The notes beneath the pieces are model-generated. The model worked only from the letters and a program-made list of their open reading frames with translations. It was not told the origin of the DNA and did no database searches. The translations under genes were made by a program, and so were the position numbers. From Deltaproteobacteria bacterium RIFCSPLOWO2_12_FULL_60_16 (GTDB lineage Bacteria; Desulfobacterota; Binatia; UBA9968), in NCBI GenBank assembly GCA_001798565.1, contig MGSR01000035.1, positions 646 to 6,854 of the forward strand: DNA of 6,209 bases, in the 5' to 3' direction. Shown in pieces: positions 1-5,571 of the stretch (position 1 is its first letter; every line of letters starts with the position of its first letter).

Positions 1-682
1 TGAGTTTTAAGGGCGAGACTCTCAGCGAGACCAGAGTTTCCCTCCCTGAGGGAGAACAAAGCGGGACGCTGTTGTGAACTCTCTCTTCCTGCTCTTGCAA
101 GCTGCTCTGCGCAATCGTCAGCAGGACCTCGTTGCCGGAGGCTTTCTCCAGTAGGTCGCTCAAGCTCTTGTGCCGGGCCTCAGCCAGCGAGGTTTCCAGC
201 ATTTCCTGGGCGCGCAGATTCATCCCCGCGAGTTTTCCCTCTTTGTCGAGCGCGATAATCCCTTCGTTGACGTTGTCAAGCATCTCTCTGGCCTGCACAA
301 GCTCGATGAAAGAGACAAACGCCTGGTCGAAGAGAGCGGAAAGAGCCCGCACTTCGTTGGCGGCTGCGATTGGGTGGGGTCGATCCTCGACATAGCCGAT
401 CATCTTCTGGGCCTCGGAAATCGCCCTTCTTACCGGCTTGGTGATACGGTAGGCGAGGATGGCGCCAAAAAATCCCGCCAGGAGCGAAGATGCGACTATA
501 GAGAGCCGCAAAATAAGCAGCTCCTTGGAGGATGGGTTAGCTGGTTGGAGGGCAATCTGGGTCAAGGTCATGGCCAGCAGACCCACGCCGAGCGATACGA
601 GAATAAAAATTACCGGGATAATTACAATCAGGCGCAGGTTCAGATGCTCTCTTGATGAGTCGCCGGGCAACGGTTTATCCAT
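1..682 (-). CDS. Membrane sensor protein, HAMP-PAS, probable histidine kinase (3' end missing)
   Basis: Translating the minus strand from the ATG at 682 gives 227 codons with no stop before the window edge, so only the N-terminal part is visible. In order: a short cytoplasmic tail; transmembrane helix 1 at about residues 17-41 (LRLIVIIPVIFILVSLGVG); a loop of only about 15 residues; transmembrane helix 2 at about 57-78; a HAMP-like linker at about 78-128, with the typical ITKPVR start and an NEVRALSALFDQ second helix; and a PAS-like domain from about 130 (LDNVNEGIIALDKEGKLAGM). The tiny periplasmic loop means there is no external ligand domain, so any signal is sensed in the membrane or by the cytoplasmic PAS. 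The ATG is the first start after an in-frame TGA and has a G-rich stretch (GGGGG) 5 bases upstream. This architecture usually continues into HisKA and HATPase domains, but those lie outside the window; a diguanylate cyclase or other output is possible. It is divergent from the pilus-type operon, so a role in controlling that operon is plausible but unproven. Confidence 0.82.
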   Translation of the reverse strand, partial: MDKPLPGDSSREHLNLRLIVIIPVIFILVSLGVGLLAMTLTQIALQPANPSSKELLILRLSIVASSLLAGFFGAILAYRITKPVRRAISEAQKMIGYVEDRPHPIAAANEVRALSALFDQAFVSFIELVQAREMLDNVNEGIIALDKEGKLAGMNLRAQEMLETSLAEARHKSLSDLLEKASGNEVLLTIAQSSLQEQEERVHNSVPLCSPSGRETLVSLRVSPLKL

Positions 683-829
683 TTTGACCCCCGCAGAAAT
701 CCGCCTACCGTTCGGCTTCGTTCAATGCGTTAAAGGCTTCAGATAGCAATTTCCATTAGCCAGGAAAGTTGAATATAAAACATCATTCGCCAACGTAGAA
801 TATGTACTTAATTATCTTGGTGTAACTGT

Positions 830-859
830 TTTATAATTGCATTTTACAGCGGCTGCCAG
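830..859 (-). promoter_or_regulatory. Weak candidate promoter for the divergent sensor gene
   Basis: On the minus strand CTGGCA (854-859, four of six matches to the -35 consensus) precedes TATAAA (830-835, five of six for the -10) with an 18-base spacer. It would overlap the rightward promoter back to back, so the two units could compete for polymerase. The resulting leader would be long, about 140 bases. In an AT-rich region such a match may be chance. Confidence 0.22.
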
Positions 860-865
860 TATAAT
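837..865 (+). promoter_or_regulatory. Candidate sigma-70 promoter for the gspE operon
   Basis: A perfect -10 hexamer, TATAAT (860-865), stands 17 bases after TTGCAT (837-842), which shares the TTG half of the -35 consensus. Transcription would begin near 872 and leave a leader of about 43 bases before the ATG at 915. The spacer holds a small inverted repeat, CAGC-G-GCTG (847-855). This is the best-spaced promoter candidate in the region, but it is a pattern match only. Confidence 0.5.
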
Positions 866-899
866 TCTTTATCTGCAGTAGTGTCAAATAATTCGGCGT

Positions 900-911
900 A
901 GGAAAAGGGGG
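900..911 (+). promoter_or_regulatory. Ribosome binding site of gspE
   Basis: The purine-rich run AGGAAAAGGGGG lies just before the ATG at 915. The AGGA half is at a workable distance and the GGGG half is close (3 bases). The upstream reading frame is closed by a TAG with no other ATG between, which supports 915 as the start. Confidence 0.55.
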
Positions 912-914
912 CCA

Positions 915-2735
915 ATGGAGCCAAAGGAAGATCTTTTCAAGATCGCTTCCACGGGGGAAGAAAGCCAGCCCAATGCCAAAAAGGGTAAGAGAAAAGGTAT
1001 CGGCAGACTGGCGGTCGAGGCCGGTTTGATCACGGATCAGCAATTAGCTTTGGCTGTCTATGAGCAGGAAAAAACCGGGAAGCTTCTCGCCGACCTGCTC
1101 CAGGAGCTGTACGGTCTTGGCGCGGACACAGTCCAGTACCTTTCGGCTGAGGACGCGGGCATTGAGAGGGTGGATCTGGCCCGGGTCCGGGTAGATCCGG
1201 AGGCGGTAAAGAAGGTCGCCCATCAGTTCGCCGTGGAACACAAGCTTCTCCCTATCTCCCTTTCGCAAAATCGGCTCACGGTTGCGATGGCCAATCCGTT
1301 TGATCTCGCGACGCTGGACCAACTCCAATTCCTCACCCGCCTGTATGTTGACACCCGGTATGCCCCCGAGTCGAAAATTTTGGATGCCATCGAAAAGTGC
1401 TACGGCGGAGCAGCCACTGGCTCCGTCCAGACTGAGAAGAAAGAGGAGAAGGAAAGCTACGCCGGCGCTCAGGAGGGGGAGACGACTGTCGGTCCGCAGG
1501 TGATCCGGCTGGTGGACGCGTTGATCGGCCGCGCCGTCCGTGAGGAGGCGACCGACATCCACATCGAACCGGAAGAGAAAAACGTCAAGACTCGATTCAG
1601 GATTGACGGCATCCTGCACAGTCGTCCCGGAATCAGCAAGGTGCTCCAGCCGGCCGTTATCACGCGGGTCAAGATCATGGCGAGTATAGATATCTCTGAG
1701 AGCCGTGTCCCGCAGGATGGCCGGATCAGTTTTCCTTGGGAGGGTCGAAACTACGACCTCCGGGTTTCCACCTTCCCGACGATATACGGCGAAAAGGTCG
1801 TCTTGCGGATCCTGGACAAGGAACGGATCATCGTCGGTCTGGAGCAACTCGGCCTCTCGCCGTCGGCTCTGGTTGTGTTTAAAAAAGGCATCCAACGGCC
1901 GAACGGGATCATATTGGTTACCGGTCCCACGGGCTCGGGGAAAACCACCACGCTGTATTCCGCTCTAGTGTTCGTGAACTCCGCCGAAAGGAATATCATG
2001 ACGCTCGAGGATCCGGTGGAGTACGAGATTCCCGACATCCACCAGTCGCAGATCAATACGAAAGCCGGTTTGACCTTCGCCTCCGGCCTGCGGGCGATGC
2101 TGCGCCAGGACCCCGACATCATCTTCGTCGGGGAGATGCGGGACGCGGAGACCGTAGATGTCGCCATTCGGGCCGCGTTAACCGGCCATCTGGTGTTCAG
2201 CACCCTCCATACGAACGATGCCGTAGGCGCCATTCCTCGATTGCTGGACATGGACGTCAACCCTTCTTTAATGGCGTCGACCTTTGTGGCGATCGTGGGC
2301 CAGCGATTGGTGCGAAAGATCTGTCCCCACTGCAAAGAGGTGTCCATGCCGGACGAGTCGCTGCTGCAGCTCGTCGGTCTCAGCAGCGGCCGGGAAGACC
2401 ATCGAGCGACCTTTGAGGTCTTCCGGGACGCCGATAGGCAGTCGGATAGGCCTCCGGCTGTCGCAGTGCGGGAGAAACAGGAAATGACTTTTTACCACGG
2501 CAAGGGCTGCTCGCGCTGTTTCCAGACCGGGTACCGCGGCCGGATCGGTATTTTTGAAATTCTGCCTTTGTCGCCGGCGATCTCTCAGATGATCGCGCAG
2601 CGCAGTTCCGCTCAAACGATTCTTGCGCAGGCCAGAGAGGACGGGATGACGACCATGATGGAAGACGGGGTGGAAAAGGCCAGCCGGGGCGTCACAACGC
2701 TGGATGAGGTCATTCGCGTAGCCTACCAGCCGTAG
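915..2735 (+). CDS. gspE: GspE/PilB-family assembly ATPase of a type II secretion / type IV pilus machine
   Basis: A 606-residue cytoplasmic hexameric ATPase that powers pilin or pseudopilin assembly through the GspF/PilC protein encoded next. A charged tail (1-27) precedes a GspE N-terminal (MshEN-like) domain at about 28-163, then a charged linker (about 165-192) and the ATPase core. Core motifs are all present: RFRIDG (227-232), Walker A GPTGSGKTT (337-345), the Asp box LEDPVEY (364-370), Walker B DIIFVGE (401-407) and the His box TGHLVFSTLHTNDA (423-436). Two CxxC pairs (C470/C473 and C532/C535) form the usual zinc site but stand 58 residues apart, through an apparent insertion at about 485-525. 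The MshEN repeat lacks the first Arg of the c-di-GMP motif (Gly28). The core reads closer to GspE/PulE (IMTLEDPVEY, GLRAMLRQDPD, QRLVRKICPHC) than to PilB, but with PilM/N/O-like neighbours the pilB role is equally possible. It is not a PilT: it has the long N-terminal domain and the CxxC pairs. Confidence 0.95.
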   Translation: MEPKEDLFKIASTGEESQPNAKKGKRKGIGRLAVEAGLITDQQLALAVYEQEKTGKLLADLLQELYGLGADTVQYLSAEDAGIERVDLARVRVDPEAVKKVAHQFAVEHKLLPISLSQNRLTVAMANPFDLATLDQLQFLTRLYVDTRYAPESKILDAIEKCYGGAATGSVQTEKKEEKESYAGAQEGETTVGPQVIRLVDALIGRAVREEATDIHIEPEEKNVKTRFRIDGILHSRPGISKVLQPAVITRVKIMASIDISESRVPQDGRISFPWEGRNYDLRVSTFPTIYGEKVVLRILDKERIIVGLEQLGLSPSALVVFKKGIQRPNGIILVTGPTGSGKTTTLYSALVFVNSAERNIMTLEDPVEYEIPDIHQSQINTKAGLTFASGLRAMLRQDPDIIFVGEMRDAETVDVAIRAALTGHLVFSTLHTNDAVGAIPRLLDMDVNPSLMASTFVAIVGQRLVRKICPHCKEVSMPDESLLQLVGLSSGREDHRATFEVFRDADRQSDRPPAVAVREKQEMTFYHGKGCSRCFQTGYRGRIGIFEILPLSPAISQMIAQRSSAQTILAQAREDGMTTMMEDGVEKASRGVTTLDEVIRVAYQP

Positions 2736-2771
2736 GCAAAAAGTTATTGTCATTAAACCAACAACTAAGAA

Positions 2772-3977
2772 ATGCCACGCTTTACCTACCAGGCGAGAGG
2801 TCGATCAGGGCAGAAGGTAGCCGGCGTCATGCTTGCGGAGAACGAGGAGCAGCTTGCCTTAACGCTGCGCGAAATGGATCTCTACCTGGTCAACGCCAAG
2901 TTAGACGACAGCTCGGTCCCGTTTTATATCACGCGGCCGGTCAAAAGAAGAGAGCTGATCAATTTCACCGTGCATCTGAGCGCCGCCATAGGAGGCGGGA
3001 TCCCCATTCTTCAGGCATTCGAGGATCTGGAGCTCCAGACTTCCAACCGCCGGATGAAGAGGGCCATCGGAATCATCACGGAAGATCTCCGCGGCGGCAG
3101 CAGTCTCTCCGACGCCCTGTCGCGTCATTCGGAAATCTTTTCTGATATTTATGTCAGCATGATCAGGGCGGGGGAAACGAGCGGAAGCCTGGTGCAGGTC
3201 CTGCAACACCTCACCAGCTTTCTGGAATGGCAGGATGGCTTGGCCTCCGAGATCAGGCGGGCGACAATTTATCCGGCCACCGTCTTGATCGCGGTCGTGG
3301 GGCTCATAGCGGTTCTCGTGGGATTCGTCTTCCCGCGGATTCTTCCGGTGATCCTGAGCCTCAAGGTGCCTTTGCCCTTGGTAACGCGGGTCGTCATGGG
3401 GCTGGCCAATCTCGTCCGCTACGGCTGGTATTGGATCCTGCTGGCTGGCACCGGATTTTTTTTCTTGCTCCGGTTTCTGAAGGCGACTGAGAGCGGGCGG
3501 CTGATCGTGGATGCGATCAAATTGAGGCTCCCGGTGATCGGGGGATTGATCGAGCAGGTCTGTCTGTCGCGCTTCTCGCATCACCTGGGAATTCTTCTAA
3601 GGACCGGTGTGGACATATCGCAAAGCCTCTCGATTGCCGAGCGGGTCGTAGGCAACGCGGTGATTGCCCAAGCCGTGAACGAGGCCAGGGAAAAAGTCAT
3701 TCAGGGAGGATCCCTGTGGCGCTCGCTTCAGGAAACCGGCGTTTTTCCTCCTCTGGTGATTCGCATGATTTTCATTGGAGAGACCACGGGGACTATTGAC
3801 GCCACCCTGGAACGGGTCACTCAATATTATGACCGGGAGGTCCCGGCCACGGTCAAAAAACTCTTCGCGGTGCTGGAGCCTCTGATCATTTTAATGCTGG
3901 CGGGTGTGGTTTTAACGGTTGCCCTGTCGATTTTCATTCCTCTCTACGACAGCCTGGGTAGAGTGGGTCGGAGGTAG
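2772..3977 (+). CDS. gspF: GspF/PilC-family inner-membrane platform protein
   Basis: A 401-residue polytopic inner-membrane protein of normal family length, expected to sit at the centre of the assembly platform and couple the ATPase to subunit extraction. The N-terminus MPRFTYQARGRSGQKVAG is the classic family start and fixes the ATG. Two repeated T2SSF domains follow, at about 60-188 and 265-388. Each carries the paired family signatures: LSAAIGGGIPI with RAGETSGSL (133-140) in the first, LGILLRTGVDI with IGETTGTID (335-343) in the second. Transmembrane segments lie at about 166-190, 216-236 and 366-391. The gene follows gspE by 36 bases and ends 1 base before the next start. It has no recognisable Shine-Dalgarno sequence: the bases before the ATG are ACAACTAAGAA. 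GspF and PilC cannot be told apart with confidence from sequence alone. Confidence 0.95.
   Translation: MPRFTYQARGRSGQKVAGVMLAENEEQLALTLREMDLYLVNAKLDDSSVPFYITRPVKRRELINFTVHLSAAIGGGIPILQAFEDLELQTSNRRMKRAIGIITEDLRGGSSLSDALSRHSEIFSDIYVSMIRAGETSGSLVQVLQHLTSFLEWQDGLASEIRRATIYPATVLIAVVGLIAVLVGFVFPRILPVILSLKVPLPLVTRVVMGLANLVRYGWYWILLAGTGFFFLLRFLKATESGRLIVDAIKLRLPVIGGLIEQVCLSRFSHHLGILLRTGVDISQSLSIAERVVGNAVIAQAVNEAREKVIQGGSLWRSLQETGVFPPLVIRMIFIGETTGTIDATLERVTQYYDREVPATVKKLFAVLEPLIILMLAGVVLTVALSIFIPLYDSLGRVGRR
3970..3975 (+). promoter_or_regulatory. Ribosome binding site deciding the start at 3979
   Basis: GGAGGT lies at the very end of the gspF coding region, 3 bases before the ATG at 3979. The frame is open upstream to another ATG at 3919, but that would add 20 residues overlapping gspF, with no actin-fold similarity and no comparable binding site. 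The PilM-type first strand (VLGIEVGSDQLRV) begins right after the 3979 start, so 3979 is preferred. Confidence 0.7.
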
Positions 3978-3978
3978 G

Positions 3979-5571
3979 ATGGCCCTAGGGGCGTCAGGTG
4001 TTTTGGGAATCGAGGTCGGGTCGGATCAACTCCGGGTCATGCACGGGGCGATATCAGGCAATGTTCTCAGCGTGTATGATTTTGCGGCGGAAGAGATTCT
4101 CATCTCCAACCCGGAGAATGTTCCTCAACAGTTGGAGTCGCTGGTCGGACGCAAGAGGCTCGATTCTCACCCGGTCGGCCTTACCCTCTCGGGTCCGGGC
4201 GTCGTGCACCGGCTTTTGGAATTTCCGTCGATGCCGGCGAGCGAGCTTGCCGTTGTGGTGGAGCGGGAAATGCGTTTGGTCGGGGGCGGCGCCGGGGAGG
4301 ATGTTGTCTTTGATTGGGAAGTGATCGAAGAAAAAGACGCAGCAAATCTCAAAGAGGTAAGGGTCTTGGTCGCGATCGCTCCAAAGTCACAGGTAGGGCG
4401 GGCACAAGAGCTCCTCGCTCGATGTCGCCTCAAGCCGGCGCTTTTTACCACTCCGCCGATTGCCCTGCTCCGCTCCCTCGGGTTTGTCCAGGGCGAGGGA
4501 AAGGGGCTGCACGCGGTCGTGCACATGGTCGGCCAGCAGGGATGCCTGCTCGGAGTCAAAGACGGAGTGTGGAGCTTCTATCGCGAGTTTTCCAGCAGGG
4601 CCGCCGAAAGGGGCGTCGATGCCCTGTTGGAGGAAGCAGTCAGAGAAGCGAACCGGGCCCTCCTTTACCACCGCCAGCGTTACCGGGAGGGGGGAGAGGC
4701 GGGCTTCCTGCTCAGCGGGGAGAAGGGCCTCGAGGAACTCCAGATCCGTCTCCAGAGAGAGACTGGAGCTCACGGCGAGATTGTACGGCCGGGCCCGGGG
4801 GTGGATCTCAGTCCGCTTCGCGAGCGGGAGAATATCTTTCGCGATCTCTTTCCCGCTTTCCTTATCCCGCTTGGGCTGGTTGCGGGGGCCTACCTTCCGG
4901 CGGGAATCAACCTGGTTCCCAAAGCGGTGCGCAAGACGGTCCGTAAACGGCCCAGCATCGATCTATCCTTTATCCGACGGCCGGGATTGGGCGTAGCTCT
5001 CGTGCTGGTTTTCTTAAGTATTCAGCTCGTGCTTGTCTTCACAGAGCGTTATTACCGGGGGCTGTTGGCACAGCGGACCGCTCTGTATGGCCAGTGGGTG
5101 CCGGCGATCCAAGCGTCTGAGGAAAGCCGTGTCTTGCGTGAAAATGAGAGATTGCTCAAGCAGGCCATAGACCCTAACCGGGGTGGCGGGAAATCGTGGA
5201 TGGTGCTCTTGAAAGCCGTAAGCCGACTGGCTCCTCCCGAACTGCTCCTTTCTTCCATGAGCGTTCGGAGGGACAAAGACAAAGGGGTATGGCTCGTGAC
5301 TTTAAAGGGGCAGGTGGTGTCCGCGGATTCTTATGCCGCGCAGGCGGCTTTCAACCGCTTTTACCAAGGGCTGAAGGGGTCGCCACACTTTGAGGGTATC
5401 GAGCTGCTCCCGCTGGAAATCTCGACCCTTGCGGAGGGCGTCGAAAGGCAGGTGTCCAAAGAGGCCGCGGGCGGGCCGGGAGATGGCGCCGTTCAAAGCC
5501 GGCAAGAGGCGCCTGAGATCAGGAAAACCAAGGTCCAGTTTGAGCTCCGGGCTCAATCCAGGGGGATATAG
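3979..5571 (+). CDS. PilM-PilN fusion (GspL-like) platform protein
   Basis: A 530-residue protein with a cytoplasmic actin-fold half and a periplasmic half. Residues 1 to about 305 match PilM in order: first strand LGIEVGSDQLRV (9-20), then LTLSGPGVVHRLLEFPSMP (68-86), VVFDWEVI (109-116), VRVLVAIAPKSQV (127-139) and LLSGEKGLEEL (244-254). Residues 309-314 read GINLVP, the counterpart of the INLLP motif at the N-terminus of separate PilN proteins that docks on PilM. One transmembrane helix follows (about 335-355), then a probable coiled coil (356-397) and a PilN-type ferredoxin-like domain (about 405-530), broken by a Gly/Ala/Gln-rich loop (about 490-510). The layout is that of GspL, which has the same cytoplasmic-TM-periplasmic plan, so GspL homologue and PilM-PilN fusion are two readings of one protein. 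The ASKHA phosphate-1 Asp is Glu12 and the phosphate-2 DxG is MVG (183-185), so ATP binding is doubtful. It should bridge the ATPase to the periplasmic ring and pair with the PilO-like product encoded next. Confidence 0.88.
   Translation: MALGASGVLGIEVGSDQLRVMHGAISGNVLSVYDFAAEEILISNPENVPQQLESLVGRKRLDSHPVGLTLSGPGVVHRLLEFPSMPASELAVVVEREMRLVGGGAGEDVVFDWEVIEEKDAANLKEVRVLVAIAPKSQVGRAQELLARCRLKPALFTTPPIALLRSLGFVQGEGKGLHAVVHMVGQQGCLLGVKDGVWSFYREFSSRAAERGVDALLEEAVREANRALLYHRQRYREGGEAGFLLSGEKGLEELQIRLQRETGAHGEIVRPGPGVDLSPLRERENIFRDLFPAFLIPLGLVAGAYLPAGINLVPKAVRKTVRKRPSIDLSFIRRPGLGVALVLVFLSIQLVLVFTERYYRGLLAQRTALYGQWVPAIQASEESRVLRENERLLKQAIDPNRGGGKSWMVLLKAVSRLAPPELLLSSMSVRRDKDKGVWLVTLKGQVVSADSYAAQAAFNRFYQGLKGSPHFEGIELLPLEISTLAEGVERQVSKEAAGGPGDGAVQSRQEAPEIRKTKVQFELRAQSRGI
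5560..5566 (+). promoter_or_regulatory. Ribosome binding site of the pilO-like gene
   Basis: AGGGGGA lies inside the last codons of the PilM-PilN gene, 5 bases before the ATG at 5572 and 8 before the second ATG at 5575. It supports reinitiation right at the stop codon. The spacing fits the second ATG slightly better. Confidence 0.6.

Larger units (their letters stand above)
683..914. promoter_or_regulatory. Divergent intergenic region between sensor gene and gspE operon
   Basis: This 232-base region has no convincing gene on either strand. It is clearly more AT-rich than its flanks, especially from about 735 to 890, as expected for a control region serving two divergent units. It contains two TATAAT hexamers on the plus strand (832-837 and 860-865). 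I see no tRNA or riboswitch fold and no clear sigma-54 GG-N10-GC element in the parts I scanned. Confidence 0.7.

Noticed and set aside
170..655. A 161-codon plus-strand frame at the left
   Set aside because: The minus strand here encodes two hydrophobic helices, HAMP and PAS in one frame; the plus-strand product has no family features.
809..837. First TATAAT (832-837) as a rightward promoter
   Set aside because: No TTGACA-like hexamer stands 16-18 bases upstream (TAATTA at 17 bases). The second TATAAT at 860-865 has the better partner.
1044..1895. A 283-codon open frame on the minus strand opposite gspE
   Set aside because: It lies wholly inside a gene with intact Walker A, Walker B and other motifs on the plus strand. 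Its product is low in recognisable structure; GC-rich codon use keeps the opposite frame open.
2736..2771. A terminator or promoter between gspE and gspF
   Set aside because: The gap is short and AT-rich but has no hairpin followed by a T run and no paired -35/-10 elements.
2901..3584. A 227-codon open frame on the minus strand opposite gspF
   Set aside because: It overlaps a clear GspF protein, has a composition rich in D, H, Q, P and R typical of antisense frames, and has no promoter or binding site of its own.
3919..3978. Earlier ATG giving a 550-residue PilM-PilN protein
   Set aside because: The extra 20 residues overlap the end of gspF and do not match PilM; the GGAGGT before 3979 and the position of the first actin-fold strand favour 3979.
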